Positions 1-64,000 of a stretch of DNA of 64,000 nucleotides are shown here, in pieces. Within the stretch, counting starts at the first letter, position 1. Every line of letters starts with the position of its first letter. Below the pieces are notes generated by a model. It was not told the DNA's origin. It saw only the letters and a program-made list of their open reading frames with translations, and ran no database searches. The DNA is from Seriola aureovittata (lineage: Eukaryota; Chordata; Actinopteri; Carangiformes; Carangidae): assembly GCF_021018895.1 (NCBI RefSeq), contig NC_079380.1:12441736-12505735 (forward strand). Reading direction: 5' to 3'. A program made the translations under genes and the position numbers.

Positions 1-94
1 AAAAACAATTAAGCTATACATGTTAGCTATCAAGGAGACAACGCACCCATGCACAGGCACAGTAATAGATAAAACACACACACATTCACATAGG

Positions 95-122
95 CACGCA
101 CACACACACACACACACACACG
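95..122. repeat. (CA)n microsatellite
   Basis: Nearly pure CA run. Confidence 0.9.
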
Positions 123-3100
123 CAGAAGTCTCATTTAATCCTTTATGATGCGCCTTGAATTTGTAATGATTTTAATTAGGAAAGGTGCAGTAGGAGTCTA
201 CTCCGTGGCAATGCTGACACTCCAGGGTGCCTGGAGCCAATTAAAAATATGTGCTGATCAAACAGCCTGCCCTCGCCATGCACGACTATCCCCGGAGCCT
301 CTGCTGCTGCAGAGGGACGGCCAAGCTCAGGGCCTCTTGCTCCCATCGAACAGGCGGCAGAGGAGCCGGCTGAGCTACATCCAACACTCTCCGCCCAGAG
401 ATCTGGTGCAAGGCTCAGCTACTCCCATCAGCTGCATGCAATGGTGGGCAACGGACGCCCAAGCAGCGAGTGGAAGCCCCGTAAGAGGAATCTTTCACTT
501 CTCAATCAAACATCTGTGAGAAAATATCACACACCTATTTGATCTCCACAGAGATCCTTTTGTTCCACAAGGGAACTGGCTCAGCCCAATTTTCCCTCAC
601 ACTCTGAGTGAGAACATTGCATTAGATCAGAATTATATGACAATTTGGAGTGACAATTAAGCCTGGTATTAATTACACTGTTCCTTTTGTTTCGAGCAAT
701 CCCTGCGATGTTGCCAGAGCCACGATTACCCAAAACAGACCAATTTAAATGGATCTGAGAGCAAGTTATATTTTACAAATGTTAATATTCTTGAGGAATC
801 CTTCATCTCTGTCACATCCTTTCCCTCCTCCCTCTGTGAAGTCCCTAGTCCCTCTATCATTAGACATCTCTGTCCCTGGTGATTAATGATACTAATGAGC
901 ATGTGCAGCCATTCACTCTGCCACACATTATTCTGCCCTTTGGCTTAGGCCATGTGTCATGTCCTCCTGAGGACGCAGAACATGCTTCCCTGGTCAAACA
1001 ATAATATTAACTTATATCCTTTGCAATATCTTTGTCAGAGGGACACATACAGAAACGTGCATATGGCTTATACCTTCATTTTGAATGATACAAAGATATT
1101 ACATTTCTGAAAAAAAAAAAATCATAAAGAAAAAGAAACAACATGGAGAAATATATTCACATGCACTGCTGGCACAGATTAATAATCGGACAACACTTTA
1201 CTGTATGTAGACTACATTTACATTCTGTGCAAATAATTCTCAATGCATATCTAGTGGTTTAATCAAATGTGACAACCTACTGCTATGGCTGACCTGCTGA
1301 ATTTGAGTGGAGCATGTAGTGACTTGGTGTGTGCCATCATAAAAGATGGATCTCTGTGGGTTTTTTTTTTCTTTCTTTCTTTCTCACACTTTCTCTCTTG
1401 CAGAAATCAACATTTAAACTACTCTAAAAAAAAAAAAAAAATTCTGAAAAGCAATTTGTGCATTAATGGTAGCAAAAACATAGTCTGCCATTATTTTACT
1501 CCGAGGATTTAAGAGCACATGTTGCTCATTGAACCGACTGTGTCTGCTGCTGTTTCCTCTCTTTTCCACTTCAGCATTGTTGCGATGATCTGGCGTTGTT
1601 AAACTTTTATCTTTGGCAGACGTTGCAGGCTTGTCAGGTGGGCAGCGAGAGTGATAACTGCATATTTGAAGATCCATAAAAGAGCCCCCATATCTTTGGG
1701 AGTCCTATCAGCTGGGACACTGAAATACGGCTCATCACTTTTATGTCGTAACCACAATCGGCCATTGGGATGTGAAATTAATATGACAGAAAGGCCATCT
1801 GCTATGAGAGAGCACAGTGGCAACCAGGAACACTGGTTTAGGCCGTGCAGAGGACATTTTTAATTGGACACTTCATGCGAAAAGCATATACATGTCAAAT
1901 AAACTGATTCCTTATTGGTGTGATGGCTGAGCTGGATTTATGGTAGCAAACAAAGAGAGATAGGGAGAGAGAGAGATGCTTAGAAGAAAAAGAAAAGTAG
2001 TTGTGGTGGACACTGCGACACTTTAGAGATTGCTTTATAATCAATGCACCACATCAGATGACTGTAGAAAAACATGTATAGTTTTACTTTGATTGTTCAA
2101 AAGTTGCTTATCTCAGAAGTCATGGCATTTTTAGCATGCTCTGACTTCACTCTATGCTTGTTATTGTAATTGTTGTTACTGTAGATACACATCGACATAT
2201 GAGGCTTTTAACTACCTTTTAACTAAGCCTCACTTTCTCATTAGCCTGCTGTGCTGCAAAGCCTGAATCTCTGAATCCCTATTGATCATTCATCAGGAAG
2301 TGGTGGCACAGTCTCAGCACCTTCTTGATTCAGCAAGTTTACATAGGGGTGGATGATTGGAGGACGCTGCCACTGTGCACTCTGGTTTCATTTTCTGGCT
2401 GCAAACATGTTTGACTGTCAACTTTTTTTCTACTCTGAGGTTGACATTTGTCACGGTTCTTGGGGTGGTCCAAATACAAAGCTTTGGTAGCAAAACTTAA
2501 GTGTAAAGCCAGGTTTGTATATTGATTGATTGATTGATTTATAGCCTGTCAATAGCCTCTATCTGCCATCCGAACAGCTGTAAGGACATTTTTTAGTCCC
2601 AAGATCTTCATATCAAATAAATTGACTTTGTTGCTGAAAAGACTTGTGGATAATGCTCTGATATACAGTTAGGAGAAGTGGCCTGTGACTCACTTTCCAT
2701 ACTTCCTCATTGTGATATTTCATGATTATCTGGTCTTGATTGTTTCTGAACTCATCTGCATGCAGAGGATTTAAGCAGTCTGTTACCAGTCAGCTTGAAA
2801 CAGCTCTACTGCATAACACTGTCTCTTATTTTACAGCAGGACAAATACATAGTCTTCATTTGCACCATTTCACTGGCCTCTGAAATTCTGTGGCATTATT
2901 TCTCTATCAAACTGGAAAAAGAAATCAAAATATCTTGATAAATCAACCCTAACAAGCATTCAGCGTGTCGTAAGAGGATAAAGCATGGGTTGTGTGAAAT
3001 GAATGCAGGGGCTCTGTGAATGAAAAGAGGAAGCCCAAAGGGCTGAGCTGACTTAGCCATGGACAGACCTGGGCCTGGGACCCTGCAATGATCTTCATGA

Positions 3101-4541
3101 TCGCTGCCCAGCTCAGCCATGTGATGCTTATGCAATGCTCCTCCAACCTGCAGCTGGGGGAGAAATCAATCACACCACAAACCTTCTTTTCTTCTCTCAA
3201 ACAAGAGCTTTTCAGTGACAACAGCCATCTTGGTCACATGACCATTGGAGCATCATGCAAACCCCTCAGTGTCCCTCAGCACCCCTCACTGCAGATGTTC
3301 GATAACAACATGGCTGATGAGTTTAATAATGGAAGCACAATGTTGTTCTTGTGTGTTGTTAAGCCTTCAACAGCTGTGTTAGACATCATGATCACAAGAC
3401 TTGATTAAAAAACACAACGACCTAATGTGTGATACAGTCTGGGGCACTGATCAGTAGAGCTACTTGGACAAAATGTCAGCCAAAACTCTTTATTCATTTA
3501 TCTATATTTACACTTAAGTGCGGGGAGTTCTATTTGCATGCCACATCAAAGAACTGCTGATGTATACATCCTTATAAAGACCTACCATTGGTCCAAATGG
3601 GTTAAATTGATACATTAAGACCGTTTGTTGATCAAAGCCTCAGTGAATCAGTAGAATTCATTGGGTTTTATACATGAGCATAAACACACACAGTTTACTT
3701 TTCAAAACTTTTTTTTAATCCAGCATTAGCAGCATAAACTGGTGATGGAAATTGCAAACGTTGTCATTTCCATTGTGGGCCTGCAGGGCTGCAGAGCAAA
3801 CAGTGAGGTAATGAGGGGGTTAAAACATGACGTCAGGTTGCCTGGGTCGTTGAACTTAAAGGTAAAGAAGGGCAAACGTGCCAGAGGATGTCACAGGACT
3901 GGCGGCTTGTGGTGATTATATCCTCCATTTAGAGTCTATAGAGACAAACGCCCAGCATGCTCCACTACCAAACTTTTCTTGTGAAAGCACTGACTTTAAA
4001 TGAGGTAACGTTAAGGGGCTTGTTTTTTTTTTATTAATTAATTTTATTTATTATTAGGCGATCAATATATAGTCATTTATCAAAATAAGACGTTTGGCCT
4101 ATACTGGATTATGTTGTGAGCGTGTGCGTGAATACGTGCGCGCTCCATATGAGCTATGATGTATCTCGTAGTTCTGTGTATTGTCTGTTCCCACCGCCTT
4201 CTGTAGGCACCCAAGCTTCCAATGAGCTTTTGTTTTCAGTCAGAGGAAAGTATGATGTGAATTCACGAGACCTGGTTTGAGACAGACTATCTTTGGCCTG
4301 TTGCTAAAATTGAAATTTGTTTGAGCTGCCTTTAGCCAGAAGTAGCTTCGTCTAGGCGAGAATATGTCTAAAAATAAAATGAACAGGTTTATTAGTGTGG
4401 TAACTGGGATCAGGGTTCTCTCCTTGAAGTGAAGATAGATCCATGTAGGGTGCAGTTTTAAATACAGTGCCAGTGTTCAGTAGGCTTCTGGTTATGCCAT
4501 ATGTCACTACAATTCAAGCAGTTCTTACGTAGCACCCCCAC

Positions 4542-4547
4542 CACACA

Positions 4548-4600
<53 letters not shown>
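4542..4600. repeat. (CA)n microsatellite
   Basis: About 29 CA units with one TA interruption. Confidence 0.95.
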
Positions 4601-4606
<6 letters not shown>

Positions 4607-4811
4607 TGATTATGCCAATCCACCCATGATAAACATGAAAAAAAAACATTTTATGTTACTACACACAAACTGCAAGCTGTTAAATTTGCTTCCAAAATGT
4701 TATGTGTGTAATTTATGCATAAAGATAAACCTGTCTATGTGATTCATTACATCTTAATTAATATCGACTGATATTCAATCAGGTCATGCGTGCACGCACT
4801 ATTGCTCACTC

Positions 4812-4852
4812 GCACACACACACACACACACACAACACACACACACACACAC
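4812..4852. repeat. (CA)n microsatellite
   Basis: CA run broken once by an extra A. Confidence 0.93.
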
Positions 4853-5418
4853 AGATACAACACAAACATACAGTTCAAAGGCTATCCGTTGTTAACCATC
4901 TCTCCATATTATATCGGACAGTGCTTTGAGGACTTAACTTGACCAAACCTAATTCATCTGCTCACTCAGTTTTGGAGGAAGTATTAGGATAAATGTTACA
5001 TTTCTGCAGTCCTTCTATTTAAAAAAATTGTTTTCCAGAATCTTCAGCTACATTATGAATAAAACCTCTGCTAAACTGCCAACACAACCTGAATCTCGTT
5101 CTTATAGAAAGCGTTTTTGTTCTAAATTTGAGCTACAATAAGATTGCAAATATTTCCACAACATGAAATCATGTTTCATCGTCAGCTGACCAGCCATGTT
5201 CATAGTGCTCTTGAGTATTTTATGTGTGGAAATAAAAGCATATTAGACAGCGAGTTTGTCTATCGTTAATATCCAAGGGCCCTTTCTTCGACTGTAGATG
5301 TGGGTGGGAGGCTCAGACTGTCAGTCATCAACGCTTCATTGATCAAGGACAATCCTCGTCGTAAAACTGGTCTTTTTCTTAAGAAATCACTCACTCCGCA
5401 TTAATTATCACTCTGCTT

Positions 5419-5419
5419 G

Positions 5420-5454
<35 letters not shown>

Positions 5455-5490
5455 GTGTGTGTGTGTGTGTGTGTGCGCGCGCGCGCACAG
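5419..5490. repeat. (TG)n(CG)6 compound microsatellite, Z-DNA-prone
   Basis: A TG run of over 50 bases flows directly into (GC)6 at 5475-5486, all alternating purine-pyrimidine apart from one TT/TG slip near 5452. Confidence 0.93.
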
Positions 5491-6919
5491 CTCACCACGT
5501 CTTTGAGTATCTCACATTGCATGCATTCATTTGAGAAGAGTCCATGATGAGATGAATTTCCAACACCTTCTGCTAAAACACAAGTTAGTATTCAAGCAAA
5601 AGCAGCAGAGCTTTTGTCAAATCTCACATGGGGCAGCGCACAGTGAAAATAGTTTCTGCTGTAGTAAATTACATTATATTTACAAAGAGTGTAAAAAATA
5701 AAAAATAATAAATGCATGAATTCCAGCTTGACATTAATCTGTGCAAGTAAAGATAAATTCAGAAATTTCCTTTTCTTGATATAGGGCTATGTTGTGTGAG
5801 TAGGTTGGCTGAAAACCTTTTGGACTGACTAATAGCACCAAGCCAGTTTGAGGTTTCATCTCCTCCAAAAACTAAATAAGTAAAAATTAATAGATAAAGA
5901 ATATTTTCTATATTTTTATCAGGCCATCTAAAGTGCTTACAAAAAAATCATTTGAGGGGCCACTTACACACACAAAGAAAAAAGTGGTAATAATTCACCA
6001 TAAATCTTATCATTAATATTAATAGCCTACTTGTATATTTTATTTTCATGATCTGGCATTTAAATGAAACATTTATCCAAGAATGTTTTGCAGAATAAAG
6101 AAAACAACAACAAAAAATGTCACTAACGCACAATGGTTTAAATAAATGAAAAGGAAATGAAGACATTTCTCTTCTTTATTATTATTACAAAGTAAACATG
6201 AAATTAAAAATGTTTTATATATCAGAAAGTGGCAGCTTTTGTTAAAACAATTGCAATCAAGGGGACTGCAAAAAGTATTTTCAGTAAAACCTTGATGGAA
6301 AAAAATCTTGTTAAATATTTGTGATGGGTAATGCAAAAAAAAAAAAAAACATGCAGGTAGAATAAATAAGTAAAACAAATATTTTGGCTGCACCACATTC
6401 ATTATGCTCTCTACATTGTCTTCATACATCCATCGGCTATCTCCTCTCCTGGCTCCATGCAAGCTGTTTACACCCTAATCTGAATTCACCGACTAAAGCC
6501 AAACCACAACTATTACAAACAGCATGTGACGTTAGACTCAGAAATTTAGTCCAAACAAATTATACTGTTTTTTATTATTATAATCACTATTTTTACCGCA
6601 CTATCCCCACAATGACAAACCTCATGCAGACACGCTTTAAAATGGTGAAAGACTCCATGCAGATTCTCTCCATTAAAGCGGACCTCGGCAGGGCGATCCA
6701 CGACCGAAGCCGTTTTCTCTCCGCTCACCCTCACGTGCAGCCTATAACCTGGATTGTTTCGAGGCTCGTTTCACTTGTTTTCATAACTTTTCATTAAGAT
6801 TAGGCATCGCCGGTCCGCATTTATCCGAAAACTAACCTCCATTATTTTAAATATCCAACATATAATTTCCCCCCTCTCTGCAGTATTCCCTTTGATTCAC
6901 GCTTGACTCATATGGCTTC

Positions 6920-7023
6920 AGGGCCAATAGGGGTCCGCCTTTGGGGCGCCTTGAAACCGTCTCTTCTTATCCCCTTTCATCATCTAACCCGGGACGCCTT
7001 GAAACCGCAGGGCCAGTTATTGC

Positions 7024-7054
<31 letters not shown>

Positions 7055-7150
7055 CAGACAGCCCAATGCGGACTGGCCAACAGCCAATCAGAGTCTTGTT
7101 TACACTCAGTGACTGACAATGCTCTGGCACAGCGCCAGCCAATCAAAAGC
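6920..7150. promoter_or_regulatory. CCAAT-box array with 48-bp direct repeat (possible upstream promoter)
   Basis: CCAAT at 6924-6928, 7063-7067, 7084-7088 and 7139-7143, plus a near-identical 17-base direct repeat with gccttgaaaccg at 6943-6959 and 6991-7007. A T-rich tract at 7022-7055 ends in cag, like an acceptor site. It is GC-richer than its surroundings. It could be an alternative promoter or an enhancer. Confidence 0.35.
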
Positions 7151-8159
7151 GTTCATAGAAGGGGGGATTCATTTGTAAACATTTAGCATAATGTAATAAC
7201 CAAAGTCCATAGTAATAACATGGGGGAAATATTGGAATTACTGTCTTGTCTGCATGATTCAGTGCAGAGTTTCAAGAAATTGCCTTTGAAACCATTCGTC
7301 AAAAAGTATCTATTGGCTCTGAAGAAGGAAAAAAATACAGACACAACAAGACAATGATGTGTATAAATGCCCTGATGTTCGCAAAAACTGAAAATGAAAA
7401 ATTCATAAAGATATTAATGGCTACTTCAATTTTATGTTACAATACAATACAATATACCATTTATATTTGAAAAAATTCAAAACTGTTTGAACATTACTGC
7501 ATAAATAATAATGTAATATATATAGGCCTATTTTCTCTTGTATCATTCTTTTTTAGCTCTATTTATGTTTTAGTGCGTATGTTTGGTGACATGTTTATAT
7601 CCCTAAATAAATGTCATGTAGGCAAAGATCTAAACATTGTTTATTTCATGTTTATCGTGTTATCAGTCTTTATAATTTGAATATCAAACTAAAAAGATCA
7701 TTTCAGATTTTCTAGATAGCAAGCATGGATTTAATTATATCTCTAAAAAATAATTAAATTCTTTTTTGGTTTTACATTATTAAGGCTACATTTGTTAGGA
7801 TCAGCCTATGTGATAAAATTAAACCATTTTTAATCTGCCGTGCATTCATTTTTGTGCTGTGTTCATGCTTCAAGCTCTTGATGTATGGTATAGGTCTATT
7901 GGCTACATCTTTTTGATACAAATACAGCCAATTTGGAGCATTTTCACAAGTGATAGGCCATAAGTTCTGTTTGGGTTGTGCATAAATTGAACTGCAATTC
8001 TCACCATTTCATGTCTTTTTTTACATTTTCACATTGTTATGGCCACAGCCTGTAGACCTGTTTCATCTGCTGTGGATTTCTAAGCTGAGCTGAGGCTGCA
8101 CTGAGCTCTATTGTAAGTGATTTAGACGATCCCGTGCTTTAAATCTGGCGCTTTTCACT

Positions 8160-8300
8160 CTGTTTAGTATTGCCAGTCACCACACCATTGGCCTGTGATG
8201 CCGGCCAATCAGAGCCAACCGTATCTCCGGGCGGGCGGCACGAGCACATTAACATGCAGGTATCCGACCAATGGGAGGGCGTGTTTACCCTGCCCTGAGA
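8160..8300 (+). promoter_or_regulatory. Candidate bahcc1 promoter with three CCAAT boxes
   Basis: CCAAT boxes lie at 8187-8191 (as ATTGG), 8205-8209 and 8268-8272, within 86 bases, next to a GC-rich stretch (cgggcgggcggcacg at 8228-8242) in otherwise AT-rich sequence. Clustered CCAAT boxes upstream of GC-rich DNA are typical of TATA-less NF-Y-driven promoters (known). The link to bahcc1 is inferred from position and strand. Confidence 0.4.
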
Positions 8301-8572
8301 CGCGAGGTACGCAGTTGCACCGGGAGTGGAACCGCTGCTCGGAGATCCGAGCCGCGATCCAGCCAGGCCGGAAGCCCCAGTCCCACTGCTTCCATAGACT
8401 GAACCAGCAGGCTACTGCACAGCCTCAGATGGAAATACTGTAGGATTTCACTCTAGCCACATGGTTTATTTCAGATTTTGATTTTAAATGGGCGTCGCAC
8501 TTGGCCTTGCACCTTCCCTCTCTGTGTTTTGTGATTTTATAATTTATTGTTATGCAAGGATTTAACATACCA
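8300..8572 (+). other. Candidate non-coding first exon of bahcc1
   Basis: A GC-rich block (8280-8430) falls just after the CCAAT cluster. The first strong consensus donor after it is CCA|gtaagtag, with GT at 8573. Splicing from here to the acceptor at 11690 would give a plausible 5'UTR. Both the start and the donor are guesses, and no transcript evidence is available. Confidence 0.27.
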
Positions 8573-10334
8573 GTAAGTAGTAATTTTATATACTTTATAT
8601 TTTTTTGTGGAATAAAATATTTTAAGGCCTATTTCCTCGCTGTAAAATTACTGTATTTAGTACAAAATGCTTTATGTGACATGCTCCATGATACACAGTG
8701 TATTGCTGTAATTTTTAAAATAACAAAACAGGATGTCTGTTAGGTGTATCCTTTGTGGAATAAGCAGATCATTTAATACAATGAGCTGCCAAAAAATACA
8801 TAGGCTACCTTTAAATTATTATTATTATTTTTAATATCATCATCATCATCATCAGTATTATTAGTGTCTCTAATCAATAGTTTTGACATTAGGAACATTT
8901 TTGTAAATGTATAGGAATATATTTCGCCTAATTTCTAATCGACGCCTTATTTGCTGATGTTTTGTTTTTAATTATCCTACATTTATTTTAGAAACGGGCC
9001 TTTTTTTCTTCTTCCTTTTTTTTTTGGCTGTTGGTTGAGATTTAAGAGCCTTTGATAATTTGTTCAAATATATTTATTTGTTAAGTTGTCGGTAGGGTGT
9101 AGAATATGGTTGTGGCTCGGCTGTAACATTTGAACTCCAAGCGGAGAGTAGTCTAATCCATGAATGGCGAGTACGGTAGACATGTTTCCCCTCGCCCCAG
9201 CCGAGATGCACTCCCTGCCGGCTAGTCAGTCACGGATGGCCGCCTGACTCGCAGCACGATCCGACCGAGGCTATACAGCGTAATTTGATTTATCATGTGC
9301 GTTTCTGCTTTCGATTGGATCCTGTAAATGAAATTGACAACTGCATAATGAATTGCATTAGGGGCGTCGATCATTTGAAGGTTTTAAAAAAATTATAGCG
9401 TATATTCGGTGGCAGAATTCGCACATTTCAGGGCAAATGAAAGAAAACAAACGTGGTCATTTTCGCTACTGCAATTAAATTCTCATGAATGTACATTTCG
9501 AACATTTACAAAGCAGCAGGCTCGTGCCAGTCTCATAAATAGTGAATAATTTTATTCTAAGGTTGTTAGTGGATATATAGAGTGGGCTGAATGCAACAGC
9601 ATGGCGAGGGGAAGGTAATGGCTGACTGCATAGCACTTTCTCAGTATGGAGACAAAGGCAGTCCTCCTGACGGGCGGCCATTCACCTTGGATCTCTATAC
9701 AGTCCACAAACTGAGGACTCAGCTACCATGTATGCTATAACAATGCTTCTTTAACGTTTTCTACTTAAGGACCCACATGCAGGAACACACACTGGTTCAC
9801 GAAGCTTCAGCTGATAAGACTTTGTCCCAGGGACCTCCATGTGGAAGGATTTTATTGTTGTTGATGTAGCACTGAATTGTAGGCTAGGCTGGAACTGGCT
9901 ACATGGGGAGATAATAGTGCTGAGTGTGAAATAGCCAATAAGTGATGAGAATACACCTGCTCATTCTTATACATTGCAGAATTTTGATATTTATTTTGTA
10001 ATTTAATTAACGGTAAAAAAAAAAAAAAAAGCTTTTATCTTGCTGGGGACTCTCTTCAATCCTCTCAAGAAACCCTGTAATGACCCCAAACTGAGAGTTT
10101 ATAATAGAAAACCACACACACACCCTACTGTGTTAAGAAAATTCAACCATGTAGTATTTATTCATTTATTTGAACTATAAAATTAAGCTGCCCTCTGCTA
10201 GCCTGCTTTTATTTTTTAATTACTCAAAGCCATCACTGACACAGAAATGAGCTGTCACGTTTAGATGACTGTTGTAAAGACAAAAACATATATTTTTACA
10301 GTGAAATTACATGTTTTTTCAATTCATGCGAATG

Positions 10335-10368
10335 CCCCCCCCCCCCACCACCACCACCACCACCCCCA
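10335..10368. repeat. Poly-C and (CCA)n
   Basis: Twelve C followed by CCA repeats. Confidence 0.9.
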
Positions 10369-10500
10369 CATCTTGACTAAATAATGCTATTTTTGTGGCA
10401 TGGCAGAGGATGTAGCCTATAATGTATTTACTACTCCATTTGATTACCTGACCTGAAATAGGTCAAGGCAGATGAAGACAGTGAGAGTGCAGTTATTCAC

Positions 10501-10580
10501 ATGCACAGACACACACTCATTCACGGGCGCGCGCACACTCACACTCACAGCCACACACGCACACACACAAACACACAGAA

Positions 10581-10612
<32 letters not shown>

Positions 10613-10622
10613 TGAGAGAGAG
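10501..10622. repeat. Mixed CA then GA microsatellite
   Basis: Imperfect CA repeats with gcgcgc, then about 22 GA units. Confidence 0.9.
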
Positions 10623-11690
10623 TCCATGTCTGCAGGAGCTGATGCATCTCTGTTATGAAGCGGTATTTTAATTATATCCTTTTTTTAAATATCAGGTCTT
10701 CTACTTTATTATTTGTTTCCAAACTTTATGAACGGACAGCACAGGGTCCTTGTACCTGAGGGTTCAGCAAATTTCTTGATGCAAGATTCATTGTTTTTAA
10801 ATCAGTTACCAGATTTATTATAAACTGGGTTATTTTTATAGTTTGCAGATGGTGCAAACATAAGATATTCTGGTATTTATGTCATTTTATAGATCAGATC
10901 ACTGCAGTGCAAAATGTGAAAATATAACGTGAGGTGTGATGAGAGCTGGATGGAGGTGATAGGAAGAAAAACGCCTGTATCAGTCCGAAACAAAAGGACG
11001 AGCAGGAGAACGCAGGCAGCGTTGTTCACCTTGAGATGTAAGCTGTGTAGGCTTCCATCATTTTATCCCACCCAAACAGGGACAGCACACTTCCTCCTCT
11101 AACATTTTTAGATTGTTGAAGTTATCACGATTTCATTAAAATAAATAAATATTGCATGTTAATATGCTTACCATGCTTTTGGGAGAGAGTGACAGCTGCT
11201 GAAGTGGTTGTAGTTGAATTAACTGTTTGGATAAAATATATCATGAACATTATTAAATAGAAATATAGAGACCTAAACTGTGCCAGTGTGATCGTTGTGC
11301 CTGTGTCTGTGGAATATGAAGTGCTCTTCTCCATATGATGCATATCAGGCCTATATCCCAGGCTGATCAATAAGAGCTGAGGCTGAGCCTGGCTCAGTGG
11401 GCTCGTGGACGCCTCGATGGTCGTTCGTATCTGCGGTGACTTATTTTGCAGCATCAGTTTTAGGTCGAGGAGGGTGATTTCAGCTATTTGCACAAGAAAC
11501 CTTGACATGAGAAGAAAGGTAGCCTGCTACAACAAAAGTCAATGGAGCGGTACTAATGATGTGTTTTCTCTGACATTTTTAAAGGAATATAGGCCAAATG
11601 CAATGTCAGTATTTTGCACCGTGTGATTCTTAACTGGGCTTCTTCATTTTTCTTGATAATGAAAAGTGCTATGAATTTCTCCTTTTACAG

Positions 11691-64000
<52,310 letters not shown>

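Larger units (their letters stand above)
1..6919. other. 5' flank, no supported gene
   Basis: Non-coding on both strands as far as I can see. Open frames are short and do not resemble known proteins. 125-720 is complex, non-repetitive sequence, rich in homeobox-like aattaa motifs (ttttaattagg at 170-180, ccaattaaaaa at 237-247), and could be a conserved non-coding element. The rest is AT-rich with several microsatellites (listed separately). A perfect cAMP response element, TGACGTCA, is at 3828-3835. Confidence 0.6.
8573..11690 (+). other. Probable 5'UTR intron / non-coding DNA
   Basis: AT-rich non-coding sequence. 9100-9300 is locally GC-richer with several CpGs and could hold another promoter or leader exon. 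It also holds a C12 run with CCA repeats (10335-10368) and a mixed CA/GA microsatellite (10501-10622). No open frame resembles a protein. Confidence 0.4.

Noticed and set aside
145..519. 124-codon open frame at the left edge
   Set aside because: No resemblance to a known protein, no splice partners, and AT/GC composition like its flanks. Kept only as a possible non-coding element.
6384..6797. 137-codon plus-strand open frame upstream of the CCAAT array
   Set aside because: Peptide unlike any family I know and the first half is AT-rich noise. Its end (6610-6750) is complex sequence that could be regulatory instead.

Overview
This 64 kb window is vertebrate nuclear DNA, most probably from a teleost fish. 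Bacterial features (operons, ribosome binding sites, CRISPR arrays) are absent. What it holds is a multi-exon gene with GT-AG introns, many long (CA)n/(GT)n microsatellites and large low-coding introns. I cannot name the species. The fish assignment rests on the dense dinucleotide repeats, the compact 3' exons, and one dispersed repeat in intron 2 of a kind I associate with fish genomes.

The only gene I can support is the 5' four-fifths or so of a plus-strand orthologue of BAHCC1 (BAH domain and coiled-coil containing 1), a large chromatin protein related to TNRC18. I recognised it from its N-terminus ([17 protein letters not shown]) and from many later blocks. I assembled 21 coding exons whose reading phases all agree at the junctions. 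They run from the ATG at 11843 to the window edge and encode about 2,184 residues. The C-terminal part, including the BAH domain, lies beyond the window. Teleosts commonly keep two copies (bahcc1a and bahcc1b), and I cannot tell which this is.

Layout: 1-8160 is 5' flank with no supported gene, with CCAAT boxes at 6924-7143. 8160-8572 is a CCAAT/GC-rich segment that I propose as promoter plus a non-coding first exon. 8573-11690 would then be a 5'UTR intron. Exon 1 (11691-12014) carries the start codon. Intron 1 (12015-39235, 27 kb) and intron 2 (39419-46582, 7 kb) hold microsatellites and several information-rich blocks that look like candidate enhancers. Exons 3-21 crowd into 46583-64000. They include a 2.3 kb exon 4 rich in His and Gln, a second polyglutamine tract in exon 8, an acidic exon 10, a basic coiled-coil exon 12 and an AT-hook-like motif in exon 13.

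I found no second gene, tRNA, rRNA, intact transposon or undescribed system. The points most worth a second look are the upstream-ORF-rich leader, five in-frame NAGNAG tandem acceptors, long Gln tracts likely to vary in length, the CCAAT-box clusters, and a repeated 11-mer homeobox/POU-like site in intron 2.
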